64,000 nucleotides of DNA, taken from Bradyrhizobium sp. CCGUVB1N3. Lineage in GTDB: Bacteria > Pseudomonadota > Alphaproteobacteria > Rhizobiales > Xanthobacteraceae. The stretch spans positions 8,435,501 to 8,499,500 of the forward strand of contig NZ_JANADR010000001.1 in assembly GCF_024199925.1 (NCBI RefSeq). The letters are read 5' to 3'. The notes beneath the pieces were generated by a model. That model was not told where the DNA came from. It saw only the letters and a program-made list of their open reading frames with translations, and did no database searches. The translations under genes and the position numbers were made by a program. Of the stretch, positions 1-7,887 are shown in pieces (the first letter of the stretch is position 1; the number at the start of each line of letters is the position of its first letter).

Positions 1-118
1 CAATCAAGAGGCGATTTGTTCGCCTCGAGAAGGTTTTTCTCTTAACGCTGCTCCGCAGGGAATATGCGCAACGCGACGCGTTGTGCAAGCGGCGGAGCTT
101 TGGGGCAATGAGGTGCAG
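1..118. other. Upstream region of the organosulfur operon
   Basis: This short stretch precedes the first gene. It probably carries the tail of an upstream promoter or leader, but I see no complete gene or clear promoter. A weak purine-rich GAGGTG sits just before the ATG at 119. An upstream GTG at 83 is in frame but would only add twelve residues ahead of the Tat signal. Confidence 0.4.
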
Positions 119-1222
119 ATGAGCAACAACGAGGACAAGCGCGGCGGTGCGGACGTTGACCGGCGCCATCTGCTGCGGGCGGGCCTTGCAGCAGCGTTTG
201 CCGCGCCGCTCGGCGCTCTCGGCGCGCAAGCGTTCGCGCCGCGCGCGATCGGGCCGGCGATCGATTTCTCGCAGTTTCCGCTGTGCCAGACCTCCTCCGA
301 TGCGCCGGCGCTCACCGGCGCGCCACGCAAGCTGAAATTGTCGTGGAACGCAGGCGCCGTGTGTCTCGCGCCGGTCCCGGTGGCGATCGAGCACGGCTTC
401 TTCCAGAAGCAGAATCTCGACGTCGAGCTCGTCAACTATTCCGGCTCGACCGATCAGCTCCTGGAGGCGATCGCGACGGGCAAGAGCGACGCAGGTCTCG
501 GCATGGCGCTGCGCTGGCTGAAGCCGCTTGAGCAGGGCTTTGACGTCAAGATCGCGGCCGGCACCCACGGTGGCTGCATGCGCGTGCTGTCGCGCGTGGA
601 CTCCGGTGTGAGCAAGCTCGCCGATCTCAAGGGCAAGATCGTCGCGGTTGGCGATCTCGCCGGTCCCGACAAGAACTTCTTCTCGATCCAGCTCTCCAAG
701 CTCGGCATCGACCCGACCAAGGACGTCGACTGGCGCGCCTATCCCGGCAACCTGCTGGATGTCGCCGTCCAGAAGGGAGAGGTGCAGGCCTTCCTGTCGT
801 CCGATCCGCTCGCCTATCTCTGGCTCAAGGACAGCCAGTACAAGGAGGTTGCCTCCAATCTCGACGGCGAATATCGCGACAAGAGCTGCTGCATCCTGGG
901 CCTGCGCGGCAGCCTGGTGCGCGACGAGCCGCAGGTTGCGCGGGCCATCACACAGGCCCTGCTGGATGCCGCAATGTTCTCGTCGCAGAACCCGGAAAGG
1001 GCAGCCAGGTCGTTCCAGCCTTACGCGCCGAAGGCGGCGACGCTCGCGGATCTTGAAGGCATGGTGCGCTACCACACCCACCATCATCATCCGGTCGGCG
1101 AGGTGCTCAAGCGCGAGCTCAAGGCCTATGCGGACGATCTGAAGAGTGTCTCGGTGTTCAAGCCGAGCACGGATACCGCCAAATTCGCGGAGCGCATCTA
1201 TGTCGACGTATTCGCTGTCTGA
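119..1222 (+). CDS. ABC transporter substrate-binding protein, aliphatic sulfonate/nitrate/taurine type
   Basis: This 367-residue protein is the likely periplasmic receptor of the SsuABC/TauABC-like importer encoded next to it. The N-terminus has a Tat-type signal (DRRHLLRAGLAAAFAAPLGA, about residues 17-36). After a linker comes an NMT1/SsuA-like fold, with the family-typical start 'GAVCLAPVPVAIEHGFF' and a 'LADLKGKIVAVG' hinge region. The ATG at 119 is chosen over the in-frame GTG at 83 because it places the twin arginine near the N-terminus and has GAGGTG upstream. An unusual HTHHHH run lies near residue 320. The end overlaps the permease start by 23 nt. The ligand is inferred from the neighbours (monooxygenases of sulfur scavenging); nitrate, taurine or another anion is possible. 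Confidence 0.85.
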   Translation: MSNNEDKRGGADVDRRHLLRAGLAAAFAAPLGALGAQAFAPRAIGPAIDFSQFPLCQTSSDAPALTGAPRKLKLSWNAGAVCLAPVPVAIEHGFFQKQNLDVELVNYSGSTDQLLEAIATGKSDAGLGMALRWLKPLEQGFDVKIAAGTHGGCMRVLSRVDSGVSKLADLKGKIVAVGDLAGPDKNFFSIQLSKLGIDPTKDVDWRAYPGNLLDVAVQKGEVQAFLSSDPLAYLWLKDSQYKEVASNLDGEYRDKSCCILGLRGSLVRDEPQVARAITQALLDAAMFSSQNPERAARSFQPYAPKAATLADLEGMVRYHTHHHHPVGEVLKRELKAYADDLKSVSVFKPSTDTAKFAERIYVDVFAV

Positions 1223-2213
1223 CGGCCTGCCGTCGGCCGCGCCGCGCGAGCTTGCGCTCGCCGGCTGGCTGAAGGAGTCCGGGTCCGGCGTCGCGGCGAG
1301 CTTCGCCTGGATCGCCTTCGGCTTGTCCTGCCTGCTCTGGGACGACGTCGGCGATTGGTCGCGGACGCATTCACTTGGGATCGCCGCCTTCGTCATCGCG
1401 GCCGTCGCGCTGTTCGGGACGGTCGGTGCCGATTACCTCGGTTCTGCCGGGCGCGCCTTGCGCAAGCGCGCGCCATGGCTGCTGGCGCTCGGCCTGATCC
1501 TGACCCTGTGGGAGGTCGCGACTGCAAAATTCGCCTGGCTGCCGCTGCCGTTCTTCCCGCCACCGCAGGCGATCATCGAGGTCTATACCGACGACCTGCC
1601 AAAGCTGCTCGACAGCGTCTTTGCCTCGGTCCGGCTCCAGCTCGGCGGTTATCTCATTGGTGCCGCCATCGGCTTCCTCACCGGCGTTTCGATCGGTTGG
1701 TCGCGCGCAATCGGCTATTGGGTGCATCCGGTGCTGCGCTTCATCGGCCCGCTGCCGGCCACCGCCTGGTTGCCGATCGCCTTCTTCACCTTCCCGTCGA
1801 GCTGGAGCGCCTCGACCTTCCTGATCGCGCTGGCGACCGGTTTTCCCGTCACCGTGCTGACCTGGTCGGGCGTCGCGAGCGTCAGCAACGCCTATTACGA
1901 TGTCGCGCGCACGTTAGGTGTAAAGCCGTCCTTCCTGGTGCTGAAGGTCGCCATCCCCGCAGCACTGCCGCACGTCTTTGTCGGCCTGTTCATGGGGCTC
2001 GGCGCGTCCTTTGCCGTGCTCGTCATCGCCGAGATGATCGGCGTCAAGGCGGGACTCGGCTGGTATCTGCAATGGGCGCAGGGCTGGGCGGCTTACGCCA
2101 ACATGTATGCGGCACTGATCGTGATGTCGCTGCTCTGCTCCGGCGCAATCACGCTGTTGTTTGCGATCCGCGATCGCCTCCTGGTCTGGCAGAAGGGGAC
2201 CGTCAAATGGTAG
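1200..2213 (+). CDS. ABC transporter permease, SsuC/TauC type
   Basis: This 337-residue inner-membrane protein has about seven to eight hydrophobic segments and a BPD_transp_1 domain in its C-terminal two thirds. The EAA-like loop that docks with the ATPase is visible as 'EMIGVKAGLGWYLQWAQ' near residue 285. The first 80 residues form an extra hydrophobic N-terminal part longer than in E. coli SsuC. The ATG at 1200 overlaps the binding-protein gene in another frame, and the stop overlaps the ATPase start in ATGGTAG, so translation of the three genes is probably coupled. The role is import of a sulfonate-like compound, inferred from the operon. Confidence 0.88.
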   Translation: MSTYSLSDGLPSAAPRELALAGWLKESGSGVAASFAWIAFGLSCLLWDDVGDWSRTHSLGIAAFVIAAVALFGTVGADYLGSAGRALRKRAPWLLALGLILTLWEVATAKFAWLPLPFFPPPQAIIEVYTDDLPKLLDSVFASVRLQLGGYLIGAAIGFLTGVSIGWSRAIGYWVHPVLRFIGPLPATAWLPIAFFTFPSSWSASTFLIALATGFPVTVLTWSGVASVSNAYYDVARTLGVKPSFLVLKVAIPAALPHVFVGLFMGLGASFAVLVIAEMIGVKAGLGWYLQWAQGWAAYANMYAALIVMSLLCSGAITLLFAIRDRLLVWQKGTVKW

Positions 2214-2998
2214 CGACCGCCGAGGTCATCGCCTATCCCGCCGCCGGTGCCGCGCTCGACATCGAGCAGGTCAGCCACGCCTTCGACATCGACGGCACCG
2301 AGCTTCCGGTGCTCAGCGATGTCAGCATCGCCGTCGCGCCCGGCGAGTTCGTCGCGCTGCTCGGTCCGTCCGGCTGCGGCAAGTCCACGCTGCTGCGGCT
2401 GGTCGCGGGCCTGGAGAAGCCGCGGGCGGGCGCCTTGCGCGAGGACGAGAGCCGTATCACGCATCCGCATCCCTCGCGTGTCGTCGTGTTCCAGGACCCG
2501 ACGCTGTTTCCCTGGCGCACGGTTTGGGACAACGTCGCACTTGGCCTCGAGGCCCAGGGCGTCCTGAAGCGACAGCGGTCTCGCGTCGATTCCGCGCTCG
2601 ATCTCGTCGGGTTGTCGGCCTTCCGCAATGCGTATCCGCACCAGCTCTCCGGCGGCATGGCGCAGCGCGTTGCGCTCGCACGCGCGCTCGTCAACGATCC
2701 CAAGATCCTCATTCTCGACGAGCCGCTCGGCAAGCTCGACTCGCTGACCCGCATCACGATGCAGGCCGAGCTCGTCTCGCTCTGGCAGCGCAAGGGTTTT
2801 ACCACGCTGCTCGTGACCCATGACGCCGAGGAGGCGCTGGTGCTCGCCAACCGCGTCATCGTGTTCAGCGAACGGCCGGCGCGCGTCAAGGCCGACATCC
2901 GCGTCGACCGACCCTATCCGCGGCATCGCGGCGATCCCTATCTCGCGGATCTGCGCCGCCAGATCCTCGGGCTGTTGGGGCTCGACGCCACATGGTAG
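2207..2998 (+). CDS. ABC transporter ATP-binding protein, SsuB/TauB type
   Basis: This 263-residue cytoplasmic ATPase powers the adjacent permease. All canonical motifs are present in order: Walker A GPSGCGKST, Q-loop in 'VVFQDPTLFPWR', signature LSGGMAQRVALARAL, Walker B ILILDEP and the switch histidine in 'LLVTHDAEEAL'. The length is normal for the SsuB/TauB subfamily. The start codon lies in ATGGTAG overlapping the permease stop. The same ATGGTAG arrangement joins this gene to the following oxidoreductase, so the operon is tightly coupled. Substrate assignment comes from context only. Confidence 0.92.
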   Translation: MVATAEVIAYPAAGAALDIEQVSHAFDIDGTELPVLSDVSIAVAPGEFVALLGPSGCGKSTLLRLVAGLEKPRAGALREDESRITHPHPSRVVVFQDPTLFPWRTVWDNVALGLEAQGVLKRQRSRVDSALDLVGLSAFRNAYPHQLSGGMAQRVALARALVNDPKILILDEPLGKLDSLTRITMQAELVSLWQRKGFTTLLVTHDAEEALVLANRVIVFSERPARVKADIRVDRPYPRHRGDPYLADLRRQILGLLGLDATW

Positions 2999-4176
2999 CG
3001 CCACAGGCGAATTCGGCCGCAAAGCCTCGCGCGTCGCAAGGCCAGCCGGACTATGTCGAGCGGGCGCAGGTCCTCGCCGCAGGCTTCGCCGATCGCGCTG
3101 CCGAGCATGACCGCACCGCCAGCTTCCCCTTCGAGAATTTCAAGGAGCTGTCGGATGCCGGTCTGCTGTCGCTGACCGTGCCGGCCGCGCACGGCGGCGC
3201 AGGTGCCGGCGCGCGCTATGCCGCGCGCATTCTCGGCATCATCGGCAAGGCCGACCCGTCGACTGCGCTGGTACTGTCGATGCACTACATCAACCACCTC
3301 GCCATGGCGCGGAGCACGACCTGGCCGGCACGACTGTCGCGCAAGCTCGCGCGCGAGAGCGTCGAGGGGCTTGCGCTGATCAACGCGCTGCGCGTCGAGC
3401 CCGAACTCGGATCGCCCGCGCGCGGTGGACTGCCGGCAACCGTCGCGCGGCGCACCGAGACCGGCTGGCGACTGACCGGCCACAAGATCTATTCGACCGG
3501 CGCGCCGATCCTGAAATGGTACCTGGTCTGGGCGAGGACCGACGAGGCGGAGCCGCGCGTCGGGCAGTTCCTCGTGCCGGCGGGCCTGCCGGGCACGCGC
3601 ATCGTCGAGACCTGGGATCATCACGGTCTGCGTGCAAGCGGCAGCCACGACGTCCTCTTCGACGACGTCGTCATCCCCCTGGATTCCGAGCTTGATGTCC
3701 GCAGGCCCGCGGATTGGCGCGCACCGGATATCGCGCAGGCGACCGTGCATACGGTGTTCGTCGCGGCGATCTATGACGGCATTGCGCGCGCCGCGCGCGA
3801 CTGGCTCATCGAATTCCTGAAGCACCGCGTCCCCGCCAGTCTCGGCGCGCCGCTATCGACACTACCTCGCGCGCAGGAGGTTCTCGGCGCCATCGAGGCG
3901 CGGCTCGCGGTAAATGCCCGGCTGATCTCTTCATTTGCCGGCGATTTCGACGACGGGATCTCGCTCTCCGCTGCCGAATCTAACGTCATCAAGCTGACTG
4001 TGACCAACAATGCGGTCGCCGTGGTCGAGGATGCGCTGTCGCTCACCGGCAATCACGGGCTCACCCGCGCCAATCCGCTGGAGCGGCACTATCGCGACGT
4101 GCTGTGCGGCCGCGTGCATACGCCGCAGGACGATTCAACGCGCCTCACGCTTGGCCGTGCCGCGCTGAGACTTTGA
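2992..4176 (+). CDS. Acyl-CoA dehydrogenase-fold oxidoreductase, SfnB-like (sulfur acquisition)
   Basis: This 394-residue protein has the acyl-CoA dehydrogenase fold: an N-terminal helical domain ('GLLSLTVPAAHGGAGAG'), a central beta domain ('GWRLTGHKIYSTGAP', 'WDHHGLRASGSHDVLFDDV') and a C-terminal helical domain ending in 'SLTGNHGLTRANPLERHYRD'. In sulfur operons such flavoproteins (SfnB, DszC relatives) act as FMNH2- or FAD-dependent monooxygenases rather than as beta-oxidation dehydrogenases. The usual catalytic glutamate of true acyl-CoA dehydrogenases is not obvious here, which fits a monooxygenase. It overlaps the ATPase gene and is 20 nt upstream of a second flavin monooxygenase. The exact substrate is unknown. 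Confidence 0.82.
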   Translation: MVAPQANSAAKPRASQGQPDYVERAQVLAAGFADRAAEHDRTASFPFENFKELSDAGLLSLTVPAAHGGAGAGARYAARILGIIGKADPSTALVLSMHYINHLAMARSTTWPARLSRKLARESVEGLALINALRVEPELGSPARGGLPATVARRTETGWRLTGHKIYSTGAPILKWYLVWARTDEAEPRVGQFLVPAGLPGTRIVETWDHHGLRASGSHDVLFDDVVIPLDSELDVRRPADWRAPDIAQATVHTVFVAAIYDGIARAARDWLIEFLKHRVPASLGAPLSTLPRAQEVLGAIEARLAVNARLISSFAGDFDDGISLSAAESNVIKLTVTNNAVAVVEDALSLTGNHGLTRANPLERHYRDVLCGRVHTPQDDSTRLTLGRAALRL

Positions 4177-4196
4177 GATCAACAAGGAGACGATCA

Positions 4197-5297
4197 ATGT
4201 CGATCGAGTTCATCGGTTATATCAGCAACAACAATTCGTCCGAGACCATCGTCCGCGACGGGCCGGTTCTCAATCCGACTCATATCGAGGCGGTCGCCAA
4301 GGCGCATGAGAATGCCGGCTTCGATCGCGCGCTGCTCGCGTTCCATTCGACGAGTCCTGACGCTCTTCAGGTGGCTCAGCATGTCCTCAACGTCACCGAC
4401 CGCCTCAACGTGCTGATCGCGCAACGACCCGGATTCACCGCGCCGACGCTGCTGGCGCGGCAGTTCGCGGTGCTCGATCAGTTCTCCCGCGGCCGCGTCG
4501 CCCTGCATGTCATCACCGGCGGCAATGCCACCGAGCTTCGGCAGGATGGCAACACGCTCGACGACAAGGACGAGCGTTACGCTCGCACGTCTGAGTTCCT
4601 CGACGTCGTCAGGCTGGAATGGACCAGCGATAAGCCGTTCACCTACAAAGGCAAGTATTACCAGGTCGAGAACGCCTTCTCGCAGGTGAAACCGTATAAT
4701 CCGGACGGCATCCGCATCTATTTTGGCGGCGCATCGGATGCAGCGATCGACGTCGCCGGCAAGCACGCCGACACCTTCGCGCTCTGGGGTGAGTCCTACG
4801 CCCAGGTGCGCGACGTCACCTCGCGCGTGCATAACGCAGCCGTCAGGCAGGGGCGGGCTACACCGCGCTTCAGCCTCTCGGTCCGGCCGATCATCGCGCC
4901 GACCGAGAAGCAGGCCTGGGAGAAGGCGGAAGCGATTTTGGCGCGCGCGAGCGCGCTTCAGGACAAGACCGGCTATCGCAAGCCGGCCGACGGCCATGCC
5001 ACCGCCGGCGCGCGCCGCCTGCTCGCGCTCGCCGACCAGGGCAGCCGCATCGACAAGCGCCTCTGGACCGAGATCGCGAAACTCACTGGCGCCAATAGCA
5101 ACACCACCGCGCTCGTCGGCACGCCCGAGCAGGTGGCCGAGGTCTTCGGCGACTACTACGATCTCGGCATCTCGCACTTTCTCATCCGCGGCTTCGATCC
5201 TCTGATCGATACCATCGAATACGGCCGCGAGTTGATTCCGTTGACGCGCGAACTGATCGCCAAGCGTCAGGTCGCCCGCGGCGAGGCCGCGGAATGA
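4197..5297 (+). CDS. LLM-class FMNH2-dependent alkanesulfonate monooxygenase-like protein (SsuD-like)
   Basis: This 366-residue luciferase-fold (TIM-barrel) monooxygenase resembles SsuD, which desulfonates alkanesulfonates to aldehyde and sulfite using FMNH2 and oxygen. Seen in the sequence are the family signatures 'RPGFTAPTLLARQFAVLDQF', 'GRVALHVITGG' and 'DERYARTSEFLDVVRLEW', and the barrel end 'SHFLIRGFDPLIDTIEYG'. An AAGGAGA ribosome-binding site precedes the ATG at 4197. The stop overlaps the next binding-protein gene as ATGA. No flavin reductase (ssuE) is found nearby, so reduced flavin must come from elsewhere. Confidence 0.88.
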   Translation: MSIEFIGYISNNNSSETIVRDGPVLNPTHIEAVAKAHENAGFDRALLAFHSTSPDALQVAQHVLNVTDRLNVLIAQRPGFTAPTLLARQFAVLDQFSRGRVALHVITGGNATELRQDGNTLDDKDERYARTSEFLDVVRLEWTSDKPFTYKGKYYQVENAFSQVKPYNPDGIRIYFGGASDAAIDVAGKHADTFALWGESYAQVRDVTSRVHNAAVRQGRATPRFSLSVRPIIAPTEKQAWEKAEAILARASALQDKTGYRKPADGHATAGARRLLALADQGSRIDKRLWTEIAKLTGANSNTTALVGTPEQVAEVFGDYYDLGISHFLIRGFDPLIDTIEYGRELIPLTRELIAKRQVARGEAAE

Positions 5298-6232
5298 TCC
5301 GGCTCATGCTGGCCGGGGCGCTGCTGTTCGGTTCGATCGACCTTGCAGCAGCGCAAACCACTTTGCGTGTCGGTGATCAGAAGGGCAATGCGCGGGCCGT
5401 AATGGAAGCGGCAGGCCAGCTCAACGATGTGCCCTACAAGATCGAGTGGAAGGAGTTTCCTGCGGCCGCGCCGCTGCTCGAAGCGCTGAGCGCCGGTGCG
5501 ATCGAAACCGGGCTTGTGGGCGACGCGCCCTTCACTTTCGCGGCAGCCTCTGGCGCGCCGGTGAAGGCGATCGCGGCGATCCGGCAGACGCGGGAGGGGC
5601 TGGCGATCCTCGTACCCGAGAACTCGGCGATCAAAAGCTTTGACGATCTGCGCGGCAAGAAGATCGCAACCGGCCGCGGCTCGATCGGCCATCAGCTCAT
5701 CCTCGCGGCGTTGGAGAAGAATGGCTGGAGCGCGGGCGACGTGCAGATCACGTTCCTCGCGCCGTCGGATGCGAAGATCGCCTATACCCAGGGCTCGGTC
5801 GATGCGTGGTCGACCTGGGAGCCTTATGTCAGCCAGGAAGAAGTGCTGTTCAAGTCGCGCCGCGTCATCACCTCGGAAGGCCTGACGCCGGGCCTCAGCT
5901 TTCAGGTGGCGCGGCCCGAAGCCATCCGCGACAAGCGCGCCGAGTTGACGGATTTCATCCGGCGCCTCACCGCTGCGCGGGCCTGGTCGATCAACAACGT
6001 GAACAGCTACGCCGAGACCTGGGGCAAGCTGATGAACATCCCAACTGCTGTGCCGCTCAACTGGCTCTCGCGCGCAAAGATCCGCATCGCGCCGATCGAC
6101 CATAGCGTGGTTGTGGACGAGCAGGCCACGATCGATCTCTATTTTCGCTGGGGTCTGATCAAACAGAAGCTCGACGCTGCCGATATCGTCGATCGCTCCT
6201 TCTCGGACGCGATCGCCAAGGTGGGGCTCTGA
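5294..6232 (+). CDS. ABC transporter substrate-binding protein, SsuA-like (second in operon)
   Basis: This 312-residue protein has a cleavable Sec signal (hydrophobic residues 2-18, cut near AAAQ) and an SsuA/NMT1-like fold: 'TLRVGDQKGNARAVMEAAGQ', then 'GDAPFTFAAASGAPVKAIAA' and 'IKSFDDLRGKKIATGRGS'. These match aliphatic-sulfonate-binding proteins well, and better than the first receptor of the operon does. It follows the SsuD-like gene with a 4-nt ATGA overlap. Two receptors probably feed the one permease-ATPase pair, widening the substrate range. It is the last gene of the operon; two hairpin repeats follow. Confidence 0.87.
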   Translation: MIRLMLAGALLFGSIDLAAAQTTLRVGDQKGNARAVMEAAGQLNDVPYKIEWKEFPAAAPLLEALSAGAIETGLVGDAPFTFAAASGAPVKAIAAIRQTREGLAILVPENSAIKSFDDLRGKKIATGRGSIGHQLILAALEKNGWSAGDVQITFLAPSDAKIAYTQGSVDAWSTWEPYVSQEEVLFKSRRVITSEGLTPGLSFQVARPEAIRDKRAELTDFIRRLTAARAWSINNVNSYAETWGKLMNIPTAVPLNWLSRAKIRIAPIDHSVVVDEQATIDLYFRWGLIKQKLDAADIVDRSFSDAIAKVGL

Positions 6233-6245
6233 GCCAATCTCTCTT

Positions 6246-6370
6246 GTCCCGGACGCGGCGCAGCGTGCAACGCTGTGCCGCTGAGCCGGGACCCATGCCG
6301 CATACCAGCTCTCTGCTACATAGGCCCCGGCTCAGCAGCGCACCACTGCGTGATGCGCTGCGTCCGGGGC
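6246..6370. repeat. Pair of inverted REP-like hairpin elements
   Basis: Two palindromic units lie head to head. The first (6246-6292) has outer arms GTCCCGG/CCGGGAC and inner GCGGCGCAGCGT/ACGCTGTGCCGC. The second (6324-6370) has outer arms GCCCCGG/CCGGGGC and inner arms related to the first but in opposite order. This is the arrangement of REP/BIME elements common in Bradyrhizobium intergenic DNA. It may also end the sulfur operon transcript. The rest of the gap to 6560 shows no gene. Confidence 0.7.
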
Positions 6371-6560
6371 GCGAAATCTCACGCGCTCCTCAAGCGTTCG
6401 TGAAGCGGGAACGGAGTTTCCCGCTGCGCGGTCATCCTCGAAACGTTCCTTCTGCGTTTGGTCTCGTCGGCGACAACCGCATCGCTATTTGCAGTGCCTC
6501 CCTTGCAGCGCGATGCGTGCCGTCAAAAATCAACCAGACGACCACATCGGGAGACCGGCC

Positions 6561-7406
6561 ATGGGCCTGCAACAAACAAAAATCGAATCGCTTCCCTTCG
6601 TCACCGCCGAGCTCAACTATCTCGCACCCACGCAAGGCAAACCCCGCACCTATGCGTTTGATCCGCCGCCGGGCGAGCCGAAGAGCACCTCATTGCCCGA
6701 GCCGCACCAGGTCCCGATCTTCGATGGGCGTCTGATTGCGGACAACTTCTCGCTCGATCGCCAAGGCTTCGCGCTGGTGCGCCATCCGACCCGCGTGAAG
6801 GATCTTTACAACGACGAGGAGGTGAGGGCGGTCTACTACCCCGCCGTCGAAGCGTTTCTTCGCGCGACGCTGAAGGCCGACCGCGTCGTCATCTTCGATC
6901 ACACCGTGCGCAAGCGCGTCGATGGCGCCGCCGATATCCGCGGCGCAGGTCCGCGCCAGCCCGCAACGCGCGTCCATGTCGACCAGACGGTCACGTCGGG
7001 CGCCAACCGTGTGCGCGAGCATCTGCCTGAGGAGGCTGAGGAGCTTCTCAAGGGTCGCGTGCAGGTCATCAATCTCTGGCGCCCGATCCGCGGTCCCTTG
7101 CGCGATTCCCCGCTCGCCATGGCCGACGGCACGACGGTTGCGCCCGACGATCTCGTCGCCTCCGACCTGATCTACCCCAATCGCCGGGGCGAGACGTATT
7201 CGGTGAAGTACAATCCGAACCATCGCTGGTTCTATTTCCCGGAGATGACGCCGGACGAAGCGCTGCTCCTGAAGTGCTACGATTCCGAGACCGACGGCCG
7301 AACCCGTTTCGGGCCGCACACCGCCTTCGTCGATCCGACCACGCCGGCCGATGCACCCGCGCGCGAAAGCATTGAGCTGCGAACGCTGGTTTTTCACCAA
7401 CTGTAA
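6561..7406 (+). CDS. CmcJ/NvfI family oxidoreductase (putative hydroxylase)
   Basis: This 281-residue cytoplasmic protein resembles the CmcJ/NvfI family, which includes proteins of cephamycin 7-alpha functionalisation and fungal Fe(II)/2-oxoglutarate-type oxygenases. Features seen are an early 'GFALVRHPTRVKD', a candidate metal motif HVD in 'RVHVDQTVTSGANRVRE', the family-typical 'VQVINLWRPIRGPLRDSPLA' and a distal histidine in 'FGPHTAFVDPTTP'. GGGAGA lies ahead of the ATG at 6561. It stands alone, so no pathway can be read from context. Function in bacteria outside antibiotic clusters is unclear. Confidence 0.75.
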   Translation: MGLQQTKIESLPFVTAELNYLAPTQGKPRTYAFDPPPGEPKSTSLPEPHQVPIFDGRLIADNFSLDRQGFALVRHPTRVKDLYNDEEVRAVYYPAVEAFLRATLKADRVVIFDHTVRKRVDGAADIRGAGPRQPATRVHVDQTVTSGANRVREHLPEEAEELLKGRVQVINLWRPIRGPLRDSPLAMADGTTVAPDDLVASDLIYPNRRGETYSVKYNPNHRWFYFPEMTPDEALLLKCYDSETDGRTRFGPHTAFVDPTTPADAPARESIELRTLVFHQL

Positions 7407-7509
7407 CAATGTGTGATGGCATTGCCGGTCTTGGACCGGCAGTGCCGCGGGAACTTCACTGGCAGGTCGGAGTTTGCAGCGCCAGGCAGGGCCAACCCGG
7501 AGGGGTGCC

Positions 7510-7809
7510 GTGCGAGCGTTGACGGTTTTATTGTTCTGTCTTGCTACCTTTTCTCTCGCGCACGCCGAAAACGGACTTGCCTCATATTACGGATACGGAA
7601 AAGCCGCGAGGAACGGCGACCTGACGTGTGCCCACCGGACGCGCCCCTTCGGCAGCGTGCTCACGGTGTCCTATGGTGGCCGCTCCATTCAATGCCGAGT
7701 CAACGATCGCGGTCCGTTCATCCGCGGTCGCATCGTCGATCTCTCCGTGCCCGCCGCCCGCGCGCTCGGGATGATGAGCAGAGGTGTGGTGCGCGTTTCA
7801 GTGCAGTAG
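7510..7809 (+). CDS. Short RlpA-like double-psi beta-barrel protein
   Basis: This 99-residue protein has a Sec signal (residues 1-19, LTVLLFCLATFSLAHA) followed by one RlpA-like double-psi beta-barrel: 'NGLASYYGYGKAARNGDLTC', 'RPFGSVLTV', 'VNDRGPFIRGRIVDLS' and 'AARALGM'. RlpA proteins are septal or cell-wall lytic transglycosylases acting on denuded peptidoglycan. This one lacks the SPOR domain and lipobox of the long form. I chose the GTG at 7510 because GGAGG stands at 7499-7503 and the signal peptide then starts correctly; a TTG at 7474 would add an unlikely charged extension. Confidence 0.8.
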   Translation: MRALTVLLFCLATFSLAHAENGLASYYGYGKAARNGDLTCAHRTRPFGSVLTVSYGGRSIQCRVNDRGPFIRGRIVDLSVPAARALGMMSRGVVRVSVQ

Positions 7810-7887
7810 GCTTGCGTCGTGCAATAGGCATGCGTCGGCCCGCGAGCTCGCTATAATGCCTCCAAACCAATGGTGGGGGCATTCGCA

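Noticed and set aside
1080..1095. His-rich run in the first receptor as a tag or metal-transport mark
   Set aside because: It lies in a natural gene with normal codon use on both sides; more likely a surface loop than a tag, and too little evidence for metal transport.
1355..2998. Long frame running through the permease and into the ATPase
   Set aside because: Only its last 263 codons have ABC ATPase motifs; the earlier part is the shadow of the permease gene in another frame, rich in Arg and without membrane helices.
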